Assembly: GCF_014281965.1 (NCBI RefSeq)
Contig: NZ_JACFTB010000004.1
Span: 248,001 to 312,000 of the forward strand
Source of the DNA: Rhodococcus sp. BP22
GTDB taxonomy: Bacteria > Actinomycetota > Actinomycetes > Mycobacteriales > Mycobacteriaceae
Direction of reading: 5' to 3'
DNA: 64,000 nt
Shown here in pieces: positions 9,973 to 21,080 of this stretch. A program made the position numbers and the translations under genes. Position 1 is the stretch's first letter; each line of letters opens with the position of its first letter. The notes under the pieces are model-generated. The model ran no database searches. It worked only from the letters and a program-made list of their open reading frames with translations, and was not told where the DNA came from.

Positions 9973-10323
9973 ATGACCGTCTCGAACGAAACCATCACGC
10001 ACAAGGTCACGATGACTGAAGCTGCATCATCGAAGGCCAAGGCGCTGCTGGACCAAGAAGGACGCGACGACCTCGCGCTTCGCGTTGCTGTGCAGCCCGG
10101 TGGCTGTGCGGGCCTGCGCTATCAGCTCTTCTTCGACGATCGCAGCCTCGACGGCGACCTCGCAGTGGACTTCAACGGAGTCACGCTGGCTGTCGACCGG
10201 ATGAGCGCTCCATACGTCGAGGGTGCATCCATCGACTTCGTGGACACCATCGAGAAGCAGGGCTTCACGATCGACAATCCGAACGCAACGGGCTCATGCG
10301 CCTGCGGCGATTCGTTCAACTGA
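9973..10323 (+). CDS. erpA: A-type iron-sulfur carrier protein (HesB/IscA/ErpA family)
   Basis: Accepts and delivers Fe-S clusters. The 116-aa protein has the three conserved cysteines in GGCAG (after VAVQPG) and the C-terminal GSCACGDSF. It matches the essential mycobacterial Rv2204c by order and size. A GGGAGAG site precedes the ATG. Likely clients in this window include the Rieske protein QcrA encoded 8 kb away, though that is only inference. Followed by a hairpin terminator, so probably monocistronic or with glxK. The symbol follows common actinobacterial use; IscA would be equally defensible. Confidence 0.9.
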   Translation: MTVSNETITHKVTMTEAASSKAKALLDQEGRDDLALRVAVQPGGCAGLRYQLFFDDRSLDGDLAVDFNGVTLAVDRMSAPYVEGASIDFVDTIEKQGFTIDNPNATGSCACGDSFN

Positions 10324-10339
10324 TCTGAACCACCAACTC

Positions 10340-11425
<1,086 letters not shown>

Positions 11426-11441
11426 CCTGGCGTTGATCGCA

Positions 11442-11491
11442 CAGAAAGGGACCGTCACAACCGTCTGCACGGTTGTGACGGTCCCTTTCTG
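11442..11491. terminator. Perfect 22-bp bidirectional terminator
   Basis: A 22-bp uninterrupted stem (11442-11463 with 11470-11491) and a 6-nt loop (TCTGCA). Both ends carry A/T-rich arms (AGAAAGGG / CCCTTTCT), so it can stop transcription of both adoK and asnB, which converge here. Confidence 0.9.
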
Positions 11492-11520
11492 TAATCCAGC
11501 GGAACCTGTGTCCCGAGAGA

Positions 11521-13446
11521 TCAGATTTCGACCGGGTAGGTCGGTTCGCTGATCTTCGGAACGATGCGCTTCTCCACGAAAATCCCGTGCCAGATCATGA
11601 AGATGAGAACGGTCCACAGCCGACGGCTGTGATCGGACCTGCCGTCGCGATGTTCGTTCAGCATTGCGGTGATCGCAGCCTTGTTCAGGATGTGATCCGT
11701 CTCGGACTCGGCGATTTGTTGGTGCGCCCAGTCGAACAATTCGGGACCCCGAAGCCAATGCCGGAGCGGAACAGGGAACCCCAGCTTGGCGCGATTGAGA
11801 ACATGCCCCGGGACAATGCCCTGCAACGACTTGCGCAGTGCGTACTTCGTCGTGTCCTTGGTGATCTTCTGATCGAGCGGCAACCTCTCGGCTACGGCAA
11901 AAACCTCGGAGTCCAAGAATGGGACGCGCAATTCCAGCGAGTTGGCCATCGTGATCTTGTCGGCCTTGACCAAAATGTCGCCACGTAGCCAAGTGAACAG
12001 ATCAAGATGCTGCATACGCGCAACCGGATCCCAGCCTCGGGTCTGCGCGTAGATCGGTGCCGTCACATCGGTGTGGGTCCACTCCGGACGGAAATCCCGC
12101 AGAACTGCACGGAGCTGAGCGTCGCCGAAGCTTCGGGCATTCCCGTAATAACGATCCTCGAGCGTCATGGATCCGCGATGAAGCAAACTCTTGCCGCGCG
12201 TACCGTCGGGAATCTTCTCGCTGAGAGCGCCTGCCGCGCGACGCAATCCGCGTGGAAGATACTCGAAAGGCTTGAGGGACAGTGGCTCTCGATAGATGGT
12301 GTAGCCGCCGAACAATTCGTCCGCGCCCTCACCGGAGAGTACGACCTTCACATGCTTTCGGGCTTCCTTGGCCACGAAGTAGAGCGGCACCAGTGCAGGA
12401 TCGGCCACCGGATCGTCGAGGTACCAGACGATCTCGGGAATAGACGATGCGAACTCTTCCGGTCCGACGACCTTCACGACGTGTTTGGCACCGATCGCCG
12501 CAGCGGACTCGGCGGCTACATCTACCTCGGAATAGCCGTCGCGCTCGAATCCGGTGGTGAAGGTGATCAGATTCGGATTGTGGCGGATCGCCAGTGCTGC
12601 GATCGCTGTCGAGTCGATCCCGCCGGACAGGAAAGCGCCGACCGTGACATCCGCGCGCATGTGCTTGGCAACGGAGTCCTCGAGTGCGTCGGTGATCTCT
12701 TGATACCTCGCCGTCTCCGAACCGGCCACGAACGGCTTCACCGGGAACTTCGGAGTGAAGTAACGAGTGATCTTCGGCTGTGTGCCGGGGGAGAGGGTAG
12801 CCGAGCAGCCCGATTCGAGTCGCCGGATCTCTCGATGCAAAGTCTCGGGCTCCGGAACGTACTGGAGGACGGTGTAGTGCTGGATCGCTCGCGGGTCGAG
12901 TTCGGTACCGATACCGATCAGATCGGTCAGTTCGAGAAGACTCTTCTTCTCGCTCCCGAAGGCAGTACCGCCGGGCCCGGTGGCGATGAACAGTGGCTTG
13001 ATGCCGAACGGATCTCTGGCCAGGAACATCGTGCGAGTCTCGGTGTCCCAGATCGCGAAGGCGAACATTCCGCGCAATCGGCGCAGCGCGTCGTGACCCC
13101 AGTAGTGGAATGCTGCGACGATCGACTCGCCGTCGCCCTCGGTGAAGAAGACAGCGTCGTGCTCGCGCGTCAACTCCTCACGTAGTTCCAGGTAGTTGTA
13201 GATCTCCCCGTTGAACGTCATCGCATAGCGAGTCGGATTTTCGGCGGGCCCCCAGCGAAGTGGCTGATGCGAATGCTCGATATCGATGATCGACAGTCGG
13301 TTGAATCCGAAAATTACGTCTTCGTCGTGCCAAGTGCCAGGTTCGTCAGGCCCGCGGTGACGCATGCAATGCATGGCGGAACCGACGAGGTCGACTCCTG
13401 CGTCGTCCGTGCCGGCCGACGTGAGCAGGCCTAGTAGTCCACACAC
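11521..13446 (-). CDS. asnB: Asparagine synthase (glutamine-hydrolysing)
   Basis: Amidotransferase making asparagine or amidating a related carboxylate with glutamine as nitrogen donor. The GTG at 13446 puts the catalytic Cys at position 2 (GTG TGT), as an Ntn-hydrolase requires, with AGAGG about 10 nt upstream; the longer TTG start at 13485 would bury the Cys. The 641-aa protein has the glutaminase motifs RHRGPDEPG and FNGEIYNY and the synthetase PP-loop FLSGGIDSTA. In mycobacteria the homologue is needed for amidation of diaminopimelate in peptidoglycan in some species, so a cell wall role is possible. Confidence 0.94.
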   Translation of the reverse strand: MCGLLGLLTSAGTDDAGVDLVGSAMHCMRHRGPDEPGTWHDEDVIFGFNRLSIIDIEHSHQPLRWGPAENPTRYAMTFNGEIYNYLELREELTREHDAVFFTEGDGESIVAAFHYWGHDALRRLRGMFAFAIWDTETRTMFLARDPFGIKPLFIATGPGGTAFGSEKKSLLELTDLIGIGTELDPRAIQHYTVLQYVPEPETLHREIRRLESGCSATLSPGTQPKITRYFTPKFPVKPFVAGSETARYQEITDALEDSVAKHMRADVTVGAFLSGGIDSTAIAALAIRHNPNLITFTTGFERDGYSEVDVAAESAAAIGAKHVVKVVGPEEFASSIPEIVWYLDDPVADPALVPLYFVAKEARKHVKVVLSGEGADELFGGYTIYREPLSLKPFEYLPRGLRRAAGALSEKIPDGTRGKSLLHRGSMTLEDRYYGNARSFGDAQLRAVLRDFRPEWTHTDVTAPIYAQTRGWDPVARMQHLDLFTWLRGDILVKADKITMANSLELRVPFLDSEVFAVAERLPLDQKITKDTTKYALRKSLQGIVPGHVLNRAKLGFPVPLRHWLRGPELFDWAHQQIAESETDHILNKAAITAMLNEHRDGRSDHSRRLWTVLIFMIWHGIFVEKRIVPKISEPTYPVEI

Positions 13447-13678
13447 AGAGTCCACTACCTCTTTTCCAATTAGGGATCGGATCAACCGACACTCGCCCGA
13501 CGGGGGTCGGTAGTCGTAAGGCGAGCGCCCGGTCCGAGTATGCCGCAGACGCGACGCGCTCGAAGGAAGTGACCCAACAGTGGTCTTGCGCCAGCTTTGG
13601 TCTACGCTGCGTAGTACTAGGGCATCTCCATGTGGAAGCCCTTATTCTTCAGTGGTGGGCGATCAGGAAGGCGTGAAC

Positions 13679-14752
13679 GTGGCGCAGAGTCGGATCCTTC
13701 GGCGAGCCGGGCTGACAACAGTTCTTGGCTTAGCCGCTGTGCTCTTGTCGGGGTGTTCCATCGACAGTGAAGTCTTGCGCTTCGGTTTTCCGTCGGGCAT
13801 CACTCCTCAGAGCACACGTATTCGTGAATTGTGGACTTGGTCCGTGGTCGCGGCGCTTGTCATGGGCATCATTGTCTGGGCATTGATCTTTTGGGTGGTC
13901 ATCTTCCACCGTAAGAAGAAGGACTCTCCGGAGTTCCCTCGGCAGACGGCGTACAACGTGCCATTGGAGCTGTTCTACACAGCCGTGCCGTTCGTCATCA
14001 TCGCCGTGCTCTTCTACTTCACCGTGGTCGTGCAGAACTACGTCGGTGACAAGCAGTCGGATCCCGACGTCACCGTCGACGTGACCGCATTCCAGTGGAA
14101 CTGGAAGTTCGGATACCAGACCATCGACCTCAAGGACGGCGTCGTCAAGTACGAGGGTACCGACCTCGAGTCGCAGGCGGCCGCGGAAGCTGCAGCCTCC
14201 CCGCCCGAGGGCGAAGCCCAAGGCAGCGAAGACGGCGAGATCGTTCCGGGAGCCATCCACGGTGTGAGCCCGCAGGATCTGTCGTACCTGCACTACAACA
14301 AGATCGAGACAGTCGGCACCAGCGACGAGATCCCTGTTCTCGTGCTTCCGACCGGCAAGCGTATCGAATTCGTATTGGCCTCGTCCGATGTCATTCACGG
14401 CTTCTGGGTCCCCGAGTTCCTGTTCAAGCGCGACGTGATGCCGAACCCGAAGGAAAACCACTCCGATAACGTCTTCCAGATCTCGGAGATCGAACGAGAA
14501 GGATCCTTCGTCGGTCGATGCACCGAAATGTGCGGCACCTACCACGCCATGATGAACTTCGAAGTCCGTGCGGTATCCCCGGACGACTTCCAGCAGTACA
14601 TCGAGTCGCGTAAGCCGAAGAGCGAAGGCGGTAAGGCTTTGACGAACGCGCAGGCGCTGGAGGCAATCGGGCAGTCACCGGTCTCCACCAGCACCATCCC
14701 GTTCACTACCGACCGTACGCAGAAGTCTGAATCCGTTGCCGACGGCAAGTGA
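13679..14752 (+). CDS. ctaC: Cytochrome aa3 oxidase subunit II
   Basis: Membrane-anchored subunit that takes electrons from the bc1-cc complex through its CuA centre. The GTG at 13679 lies 7 nt after AGGAAGG; a GTG 6 nt earlier is too close to that site. The 357-aa product has a lipoprotein signal ending LLSGC (Cys26), two membrane helices, the aromatic FQWNWKFGY region and the CuA ligands in HGFW and [14 protein letters not shown]. An acidic, Ala-rich insert lies around residues 160-185. Pairs with ctaF; the rest of the supercomplex lies on the other strand at 16.4-20.9 kb. Confidence 0.96.
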   Translation: MAQSRILRRAGLTTVLGLAAVLLSGCSIDSEVLRFGFPSGITPQSTRIRELWTWSVVAALVMGIIVWALIFWVVIFHRKKKDSPEFPRQTAYNVPLELFYTAVPFVIIAVLFYFTVVVQNYVGDKQSDPDVTVDVTAFQWNWKFGYQTIDLKDGVVKYEGTDLESQAAAEAAASPPEGEAQGSEDGEIVPGAIHGVSPQDLSYLHYNKIETVGTSDEIPVLVLPTGKRIEFVLASSDVIHGFWVPEFLFKRDVMPNPKENHSDNVFQISEIEREGSFVGRCTEMCGTYHAMMNFEVRAVSPDDFQQYIESRKPKSEGGKALTNAQALEAIGQSPVSTSTIPFTTDRTQKSESVADGK

Positions 14753-14770
14753 CCAAGGAAGAATGCTGAT

Positions 14771-15187
14771 ATGAAAATCGAAGCCAAGATCTTTGAGATC
14801 CTGACTGTCTTCTTCCTTCTCGTCGGGATTGTGTACGCGGTCTTCACCGGGTTCTCCCGCACCGGCGTCGAGTGGGCAGGTGTCACCGCAATTGCTCTGT
14901 CGTTCGGCCTGACCCTCATCATCGGTACGTACTTCCGATTCGTCGCTCGACGCTTGGACACACGTCCGGAGGACTTCGACGACGCGGAGATCAGCGACGG
15001 CGCCGGCGACTTGGGCTTCTTCAGCCCGGGTAGTTTCTGGCCGATCGTCCTTGCAGGCGCTGCAGCAGTCACGGCCGTCGGCTTTGCGTTTTTTATTGCG
15101 TGGCTCATGGCGTTGGGCGTCGCACTGGTTATCGCCGCAGCGGCCGGACTGGTATTCGAGTACCACATCGGACCAGAGAAGCACTGA
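14771..15187 (+). CDS. ctaF: Cytochrome c oxidase subunit IV (actinobacterial type)
   Basis: Small membrane subunit of the aa3 oxidase in Actinobacteria (homologue of Rv2199c). The 138-aa protein has four hydrophobic helices and the characteristic start [21 protein letters not shown] lies just upstream of the ATG, 18 nt after ctaC, so both are one operon. Confidence 0.94.
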   Translation: MKIEAKIFEILTVFFLLVGIVYAVFTGFSRTGVEWAGVTAIALSFGLTLIIGTYFRFVARRLDTRPEDFDDAEISDGAGDLGFFSPGSFWPIVLAGAAAVTAVGFAFFIAWLMALGVALVIAAAAGLVFEYHIGPEKH

Positions 15188-15218
15188 CCAGTATTTAGTC
15201 ACTCACGCGACTCCAGCC

Positions 15219-15256
15219 AAGGCGCTGATCGTCCCTACCGGGGCGGTCGGCGCCTT
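15219..15256 (+). terminator. Hairpin terminator after ctaF
   Basis: AAGGCGCTGATCGTCC pairs with GGGCGGTCGGCGCCTT through 16 positions including three G-U pairs; 6-nt loop; followed by GCTTTGTG. Confidence 0.65.
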
Positions 15257-15568
15257 GCTTTGTGTCGACCCACAGACGAATCTGGTGCGTGGTTCCGGTG
15301 AATACGAGGGACGCCACCCAGCGGCTCGTCCGCCAGTCGGCGAAACACTGTAGTACGAAGCCCTGTTATACGAAGCTCGCCAGCTTGATGAGCCCCACCG
15401 CACTCCGTCAAGTCTGCGAGATCATTCATTGCGGCGCCGGGCCCGGGTGTTCCTACCGTCCTGTCACGAGTAAGGCGAGCGACCCCCCGGTTCGGGCGGA
15501 TATTCAGGCATCGACGTCGACGGAGGTGTGCTGGTCCGCGGGGCCGGGATTCTGTCGGAGTTGCTGGC

Positions 15569-15574
15569 TAGGTT
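15569..15574 (+). promoter_or_regulatory. Possible leaderless -10 box of the gene at 15582
   Basis: TAGGTT ends 7 nt before the ATG at 15582; no ribosome site. Confidence 0.5.
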
Positions 15575-15581
15575 GTCTGCC

Positions 15582-16076
15582 ATGACAGAGACCACAGACA
15601 ACGACACCGGACCGGATGAGACGATGACGGCTATCGCCGTGGCGATGCAGACCGCGGGAGTGGTCGAGCAGCGCGACCGGCTTGTCGCGCTGTGGGAGCG
15701 CGTCGGTGCCGGCGGGGACCCGTTGCATCGCTGCACGATCGGCCACTACGTGGCCGACTTGTGCGAAGACGCCGCTGAGGCGCTGACCTGGGATATCCGT
15801 GCGTTGGATGCCGCGGTTATGTTGACCGACGAACGCGTCAAGGCGCACCATGCGTCGTTGAGTGTGGCCGGGTTCTATCCCTCACTGCACCTCAGTGTGG
15901 CCGATAACTATCGCCGGCTCAGTTCGTTTGCCGCTGCCGCTCTGCACTTGGAGGAGGCGAAGCGTCGGCTGGGCGTGCTGCCCGACGACGGCTACGGCCG
16001 GACCGTGAGGGATGGTATCGACCACTTCGCGGCTGCCTTGGTCACTGGTTCGACCGAACGGTTGCCGAGTCACTGA
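15582..16076 (+). CDS. Hypothetical protein, 164 aa, all-helical
   Basis: I do not recognise a named family. The sequence is predicted helical throughout with alternating Ala/Leu faces (VADLCEDAAEALTWDIRALDAA; RRLSSFAAAALHLEEAKRRLG), which resembles tetratricopeptide-like folds, and a polar N-terminal 15 residues. No signal peptide or membrane segment. It stands alone in the space where mycobacteria have mmpS3 and Rv2197c, and is followed by what looks like a gene remnant. ATG chosen over an earlier in-frame start at 15528 because of the -10 box spacing. Confidence 0.65.
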   Translation: MTETTDNDTGPDETMTAIAVAMQTAGVVEQRDRLVALWERVGAGGDPLHRCTIGHYVADLCEDAAEALTWDIRALDAAVMLTDERVKAHHASLSVAGFYPSLHLSVADNYRRLSSFAAAALHLEEAKRRLGVLPDDGYGRTVRDGIDHFAAALVTGSTERLPSH

Positions 16077-16082
16077 CTACCT

Positions 16083-16245
16083 CTAGCATCGAAGTGACTC
16101 GAACAGGGTGTAGTCGGCGCTCGAGCAGCTGGAGCAACGACGGCGGGTGCGCGGTATAGCTTCCTGGCTTTGCAGCGTTTCGTCGAGCACATCGCGGCGG
16201 CGCAGGGTGAGGCAGATGAGTGCGGCGTTGCAGTTTTCAGAACCC
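16083..16245 (-). pseudogene. Possible truncated gene remnant with a CxxC pair
   Basis: The minus frame ending at 16083 encodes about 50 residues with coding-like third positions and a protein-like look (ALICLTLRRRDVLDETLQS, then TRRRCSSCSSADYTLFE), including one CxxC pair. Upstream of about 16245 the frame turns into Pro-rich low-quality sequence that runs into the qcrB terminator, and there is no good start. It may be the 3' end of a small zinc-ribbon gene, or chance. Confidence 0.25.
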
Positions 16246-16369
16246 GATAACGCCGTGGGAACTCGATGTTTCGGGTGTGCAGATGGATCTACGCCCGGCG
16301 GGGGAGGGGAGGGGTGCGTCTGATCAGGTCTGCACGGACTTGCGACTTGCACACCGGTATATGACGCGA

Positions 16370-16402
16370 AAAAGGGCGGCACCCGATGGGTGCCGCCCTT
16401 TT
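16370..16402 (-). terminator. Strong terminator of the ctaE-qcrCAB operon
   Basis: A 15-bp perfect stem (AAAAGGGCGGCACCC / GGGTGCCGCCCTTTT) with a 3-nt loop, followed on the minus strand by a T-run. It lies about 20 nt beyond the qcrB stop. Confidence 0.9.
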
Positions 16403-16420
16403 AATATTCGTCGAGAACCC

Positions 16421-18163
16421 TTAGGTCTCGCTCTCACTGTCTTCGCGGTCTACAGCATGTTTCGCGGAACTGTTGCCGTTTCCGTTGGCATGACCGTTCG
16501 AATGACCGTTGGTTCCGTTGCCGTTGGTTCCATTGCCGTTCGAATGACCATTGAGCTGGAGCTGATAGTTCTTCAGCATGTTCAGCTGCTCGACCTCGCC
16601 GTGGTGGAGAGCTTCTTCCAGAGCCTTGCTCTCGGCAACCGGATCTGGTCGGAACAGTGAACCTGATCCTGGCTTTCCAGCAGAGCCGAGCTTGTTCATC
16701 TTCTTCGGAATTGCTGCACCCTGGTACTCGAGCGGAATCGGGTGTCCGTGGCTGTCGACCGGTCCGAGTGGCTGGTGAACCTCGACGTACTGGCCATGAG
16801 GCAGACGCTTGATGATGCCGGTCTCGATGCCGTGATCGAGAACAGTGCGGTCACTGCGCTGCAGCCCGATGCAGAACCGGTATGCAACGAAGTAAGCGAT
16901 CGGAGGCAGGATCAGCATCCCAATTCGCCCGATCCACGTCATCGCGTTGAGCGAGATGTCGAACTTGTAAGCGATGATGTCGTTGACGCACGAGATGGTC
17001 AGAACGAGATAGAACGCCAGGACCATCGCGCCGATCGCAGTACGGACCGGCACGTCGCGCGGACGCTGAAGCAGGTTGTGGTGTGCCCGATCGCCGGTGA
17101 GACGCTTTTCGATCCACGGATACATGATCATCACAGTGAAGACCAGACCCATGATCAGCGCGACAGCGAAGACTGCGGGAATCGTGTAGCGGCCTGCAAT
17201 GTAGATGTCCCACGCGGGCCATAGTCGTGCCAAGCCGTCTGTCCACATCATGTAGAAGTCGGGCTGAGAGCCGGCCGAGACCTGAGATGGGTTGTACGGT
17301 CCGATATTCCAGACCGGGTTCACCTGGACGAGGCCACCCATGAGTGCAAGTACACCGAACGTGACGGCGAAGAACGCACCGGACTTGACGGCGAAGACCG
17401 GCAGGATCCGGACGCCGACGACGTTGGTCTCGGTACGGCCGGGTCCGGGGAACTGCGTGTGCTTCTGGTACCAGACGAGAGCCAGGTGAGCTGCGATCAG
17501 CGCCAAGATGATGGCGGGGAGCAACAGAACGTGCGCTACATACAGGCGAGGAATGATGATCGTGCCGGGGAAGTCTCCGTCGAACACCAACCAGTGCAAC
17601 CACGTTCCGATGACAGGGACACTCATCGAAATACCGGAGAACGCGGCACGAAGGCCGGTGCCGGACAACAGGTCGTCGGGAAGCGTGTAACCGAAGAAGC
17701 CCTCGAACATCGCCAAGATGAGAAGCAAGCAGCCGATGACCCAGTTGGCCTCACGCGGCCTGCGGAACGCACCGGTGAAGAAGATGCGCATCATGTGAAC
17801 GATGATCGAAGCTGCGAACATCAGTGCTGCCCAGTGGTGAATCTGCCGCATGAACAGACCGCCGCGGACCTCGAACGAGATGTTCAACGCTGTTTCGTAT
17901 GCCCGAGACATCGTGACGCCACGGAGCGGCTCGTAGATGCCGTTGTACTCGACCTCGCTCATCGACGGGTCGAAGAACAACGTCAAGAACGTGCCCGAGA
18001 TCAACAGGATCACGAAGCTGTAGAGCGCGATCTCGCCGAGAAGGAATGACCAGTGAGTCGGAAAGACTTTGTTGATCTGACGACGTATGCCCGGTGCCAG
18101 GTGGTAACGACTGTCGACGTCGTCGGCCTGCTTGGCAGCGAGGGCTTGCAGTGAAGGACTCAT
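16421..18163 (-). CDS. qcrB: Cytochrome bc1 complex cytochrome b subunit
   Basis: Quinol-oxidising membrane subunit of the bc1-aa3 supercomplex and target of drugs such as telacebec in mycobacteria. The 580-aa protein has eight or so membrane helices, the two bis-His helix pairs ([31 protein letters not shown] and [20 protein letters not shown] region) and the [14 protein letters not shown] stretch typical of actinobacterial QcrB. Its last 45 residues are a low-complexity Asn/Gly/His/Ser tail ([13 protein letters not shown]). The ATG overlaps the qcrA stop by 4 nt. Confidence 0.96.
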   Translation of the reverse strand: MSPSLQALAAKQADDVDSRYHLAPGIRRQINKVFPTHWSFLLGEIALYSFVILLISGTFLTLFFDPSMSEVEYNGIYEPLRGVTMSRAYETALNISFEVRGGLFMRQIHHWAALMFAASIIVHMMRIFFTGAFRRPREANWVIGCLLLILAMFEGFFGYTLPDDLLSGTGLRAAFSGISMSVPVIGTWLHWLVFDGDFPGTIIIPRLYVAHVLLLPAIILALIAAHLALVWYQKHTQFPGPGRTETNVVGVRILPVFAVKSGAFFAVTFGVLALMGGLVQVNPVWNIGPYNPSQVSAGSQPDFYMMWTDGLARLWPAWDIYIAGRYTIPAVFAVALIMGLVFTVMIMYPWIEKRLTGDRAHHNLLQRPRDVPVRTAIGAMVLAFYLVLTISCVNDIIAYKFDISLNAMTWIGRIGMLILPPIAYFVAYRFCIGLQRSDRTVLDHGIETGIIKRLPHGQYVEVHQPLGPVDSHGHPIPLEYQGAAIPKKMNKLGSAGKPGSGSLFRPDPVAESKALEEALHHGEVEQLNMLKNYQLQLNGHSNGNGTNGNGTNGHSNGHANGNGNSSAKHAVDREDSESET

Positions 18164-19344
18164 GAATCAGTCTCCGGTCTACGCTCCCAGAAGGCGGGTC
18201 CGAGGGCTTCGATGTAATCCCCGTCCGCTACTAAGAAACCTTCTTCGTTAACGGTGATTGGCAGCTGCGGCAGAGCGCGAGCAGCCGGTCCGAAGATCGG
18301 CTTGGCATACTCGAGTGCGTCGAACTGCGACTGGTGGCACGGGCACAGAATCCGATTGGTCTGCTGCTCGTACAGCGACGTCGGGCAACCCAGGTGGGTA
18401 CAGATCTTCGAGTAGGCGAAGTAATCGCCGTAGTTGAAGCTTTCCTGGTTCTTGCGCTTGATGACCTTGGCCGTGTCCTCGGAGCGGAGACGGATAAGCA
18501 TGGTCGCGTTGCGGATTCCACGAAGCGATTTGAGCAAGGCGTGATCGTCATCGCGGTCGGCCTCACGGAACGGAAATACTGTCTCCATGGCTCCGGCATC
18601 CATATCCTCTGGGCGGACCAGAACGACGTCATGAGGACGACCGGTATCGCGCCGAAGGTAAATCGTTTCTCCAGGGTAGCGCGGAGTCCAACCGGACACC
18701 CATAGAGGAGATTTGTCACCCTCGGCCCACGGGTTCTTGACCAGGCCACCGAGGGGAAGAATGGCCATGATTCCGAGCGCGCCGCCGCCGAAGAACAACG
18801 AGCGCTTGATCACCTTGCGTCGACCGATGGTCGACGTATCGAGCGAATCACTCAGCTGGGCAACGACAGTCTGTCGATCCACCTCGGAAGAAGATCCGTC
18901 GTGGCGATCCTGAATAGACACCTCTTCAGGAATGAACTTCTTGGTGAACTGGACCGCACCGACACCTACACCGAGGATCGCGAGACCCATGGTCAGTCCG
19001 ATCAGCGGGGTGTAGAGCGTGTACTTCCAGTAGCTCTCTTCACCGAGTCCGGCATATTCCCAAGGCCAGAACAGATAGATCGCGATAAAAGCGACAGCAG
19101 AAACGCCCGAAAGCGCAAACCAGAACGCAACATTGCGTTCAGCGCGCTTCTCGGCGCGTGTGCCCTGTACTGCCCAACGATCTCTACGGAATGCAACATC
19201 GACGTGGTCGAGATTGGTACCCAGCGTCACCAGCTGGTCACGCGTCATTCCGGCGAGTTCCTCGTCGGTGTACTTCTTGTTCACGTCCACTTTGTTCCCG
19301 CCGGTCTGCCCGGCGTCCGCGCGTCCGGAATCACCGTCACTCAT
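18160..19344 (-). CDS. qcrA: Rieske iron-sulfur subunit of the bc1 complex
   Basis: Carries the [2Fe-2S] cluster that moves electrons from quinol to the cytochrome cc subunit. The ATG at 19344 overlaps the qcrC stop (ATGA) and is preferred over an in-frame start 18 nt earlier. The 394-aa protein has an N-terminal polar region, three membrane helices (the actinobacterial form has extra ones compared with mitochondria) and the cluster motifs CTHLGC and CPCHQSQFD near residues 320-345. Confidence 0.96.
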   Translation of the reverse strand: MSDGDSGRADAGQTGGNKVDVNKKYTDEELAGMTRDQLVTLGTNLDHVDVAFRRDRWAVQGTRAEKRAERNVAFWFALSGVSAVAFIAIYLFWPWEYAGLGEESYWKYTLYTPLIGLTMGLAILGVGVGAVQFTKKFIPEEVSIQDRHDGSSSEVDRQTVVAQLSDSLDTSTIGRRKVIKRSLFFGGGALGIMAILPLGGLVKNPWAEGDKSPLWVSGWTPRYPGETIYLRRDTGRPHDVVLVRPEDMDAGAMETVFPFREADRDDDHALLKSLRGIRNATMLIRLRSEDTAKVIKRKNQESFNYGDYFAYSKICTHLGCPTSLYEQQTNRILCPCHQSQFDALEYAKPIFGPAARALPQLPITVNEEGFLVADGDYIEALGPAFWERRPETDS

Positions 19345-20216
19345 GACCTTGCTCCGATCCACAACGTTGCGCCGACGACGGCACCGATTCCGATGATCCA
19401 GATTGCCAGTGCCTCGGTACCCGGGCCGAAGCCGCCGAGTCCCCAGCCACCTGGCGCAGTCGTATCCTGCGCTGACTTCACGTAAGAGATGATGTCGATC
19501 TTTTCTTCTTGCGTCAGTTGACGGTCCGAGAACTTAGGCATGTTCTGCGGGCCCGTGACCATGGCCGTGTAGATCTCCTGCTCAGAAGCTGGTCCGAGGG
19601 AAGGTGCGTACTTGCCCGAGGACAAAGCGCCGCCCTGACCGGTGAAGTTGTGGCACGACGCGCAGTTGAGCCGGAATAGCTCGCTGCCGCGGGCAATATC
19701 ACCGCCGGAAAGCGAAGACTGTGCTACTTCACCGTTGCTGTCGAGGAGCAGGGTGGGGCCGCCACCGTTGGCCTGGATATATGAGCCCAGCGCGTCGATC
19801 TGCTTGTCGTCGAACTTTGCCGGCTTGCGTTCAGCCTGCGCTTCGTTGCGAACCGCTGGCATCCGACCTGTCGATACCTGGAAGTAGACAGCGGCTTCGC
19901 CGACACCGATCAGGCTGGGTCCACGGTCCTGAACACCCTGCAGGTTCACTCCGTGGCAGGTGACACAGGACGTGTCGTACAACTGCTTACCTTCGCGGAT
20001 CAATGCGGCTGAATCCTGATCGGCCGTCGCCACCTGTGGGGTGGGAGTCAAAGCCGACGCAAGAAAGCCCGCGCTGATGAGACCCATCATGAGTACTACT
20101 GCGCCTGTCACACGGCGGCGAACCTTGCGCTGCCGCCGACTCTTCACTGCTGAAGGAGAACCGGCTGACGTCGTATCTGTGTTGTCGCCGGGTGATGCTG
20201 GGGGAGATGAGCTCAT
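19341..20216 (-). CDS. qcrC: Cytochrome cc (diheme c) subunit of the bc1 complex
   Basis: Replaces soluble cytochrome c by wiring bc1 to aa3 directly. The 291-aa protein has an N-terminal basic region and membrane helix (residues about 36-57), two CxxCH haem sites (CVTCH at 84-88 and CASCH at 185-189) with methionines as likely sixth ligands, and a C-terminal membrane helix. AAGGGA precedes the ATG. Lies 101 nt after ctaE. Confidence 0.96.
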   Translation of the reverse strand: MSSSPPASPGDNTDTTSAGSPSAVKSRRQRKVRRRVTGAVVLMMGLISAGFLASALTPTPQVATADQDSAALIREGKQLYDTSCVTCHGVNLQGVQDRGPSLIGVGEAAVYFQVSTGRMPAVRNEAQAERKPAKFDDKQIDALGSYIQANGGGPTLLLDSNGEVAQSSLSGGDIARGSELFRLNCASCHNFTGQGGALSSGKYAPSLGPASEQEIYTAMVTGPQNMPKFSDRQLTQEEKIDIISYVKSAQDTTAPGGWGLGGFGPGTEALAIWIIGIGAVVGATLWIGARS

Positions 20217-20317
20217 CTTCTATCCCTTGTCGTGTCGGGACGGACTGAACGCCTGGGGCTGATTCCCGACGTTCATTGTTGTCGACGAAATCGAAACACT
20301 TGCTTCAACGATATTCA

Positions 20318-20929
20318 TCAGCGGATGAAGTAGATGGTGGCGAACAGCGCAATCCAGACGATGTCGACGAAGTGCCAGTAGTACGACACGACGATCGCAG
20401 CTGTTGCCTGAGCGGGCGTGAACTTACTGACCAGCGTTCGCGTGATCAGGAATACGAAGGCGATGAGTCCACCGATCACATGGAGGCCATGGAATCCGGT
20501 CGTTATGTAGAAGACCGAGCCATAGACGCTCGAAGAGATCGTGGTGCCCTCTTCCACCAGGTGGTAGTACTCGTATCCCTGGCCGGCGACGAACAACGTC
20601 CCCATGATCAACGTGATGATGTACCAGCGTCGCAGTCCGAAGACGTCACCACGCTCAGCGGCGAATACGCCTAGCTGGCAGGTGAAGGAGGACGCGATCA
20701 GAACGGTTGTCACCGGTACCGCGAGACCGAGGTTCAGCTCGGTCGGTTCCGGTGGCCAGATGCCGTTTGCCTGCGCCCTCGCGACGAAGTACATCGCAAA
20801 AAGTCCAGCGAAAAACATTAGTTCGCTCGACAACCACACTATGGTGCCGACGCTGACCATATTAGGACGGTTCAGCGAGTGCACGCGTTGGGTGATTGCC
20901 GATCCTTGTGTCCCTACAGCGCTCGTCAC
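20318..20929 (-). CDS. ctaE: Cytochrome c oxidase subunit III
   Basis: Membrane subunit of the aa3 oxidase. The GTG at 20929 gives a 203-aa protein starting [22 protein letters not shown], the same length and N-terminus as mycobacterial CtaE; the frame stays open upstream to 21040 but that part has no family similarity. Five or more membrane helices with the conserved [15 protein letters not shown] and [15 protein letters not shown] motifs. First gene of ctaE-qcrC-qcrA-qcrB. Confidence 0.95.
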   Translation of the reverse strand: MTSAVGTQGSAITQRVHSLNRPNMVSVGTIVWLSSELMFFAGLFAMYFVARAQANGIWPPEPTELNLGLAVPVTTVLIASSFTCQLGVFAAERGDVFGLRRWYIITLIMGTLFVAGQGYEYYHLVEEGTTISSSVYGSVFYITTGFHGLHVIGGLIAFVFLITRTLVSKFTPAQATAAIVVSYYWHFVDIVWIALFATIYFIR

Positions 20930-20936
20930 AAAGAGA

Positions 20937-20942
20937 AGTATG
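20937..20942 (-). promoter_or_regulatory. Possible leaderless -10 box of ctaE
   Basis: CATACT on the minus strand (4 of 6 to TATAAT) ends 7 nt before the GTG at 20929; the bases before the start are pyrimidine-rich and hold no ribosome site. Confidence 0.4.
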
Positions 20943-21080
20943 ACTGCCCGTAGTACCGATTGCCTACCCGGGTCCTGTGTTGGCGCGTCGCGACCATCGG
21001 CGCAGGCTCTTTCCCCAGTAGAGGCGCTGGTCGGCGGCACCGGTCACGCTCAGGTGAGGGCGTCGTGGAAGGGTTGCCTC

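Larger units (their letters stand above)
15188..15581 (+). other. Gene-free stretch after ctaF
   Basis: Holds the ctaF terminator (15219-15256) and a -10-like box for the next gene. The remainder (about 15260-15560) has no protein-like frame. It contains a near-direct repeat TACGAAGC at 15355 and 15369. In mycobacteria two genes (mmpS3 and Rv2197c) sit between ctaF and qcrB; nothing like them is seen here. Confidence 0.5.
16077..16420. other. Gene-poor stretch between the 164-aa gene and qcrB
   Basis: Contains the possible remnant at 16083-16245 and the qcrB terminator at 16370-16402; I see nothing else convincing. Confidence 0.5.

Noticed and set aside
12007..13185. 392-codon plus-strand frame
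   Set aside because: Antisense to asnB; arises from GC-rich codon structure.
15345..15385. loxP-like or att-like repeat (TACGAAGC twice)
   Set aside because: Only 8 bp repeated, no integrase or tRNA nearby.
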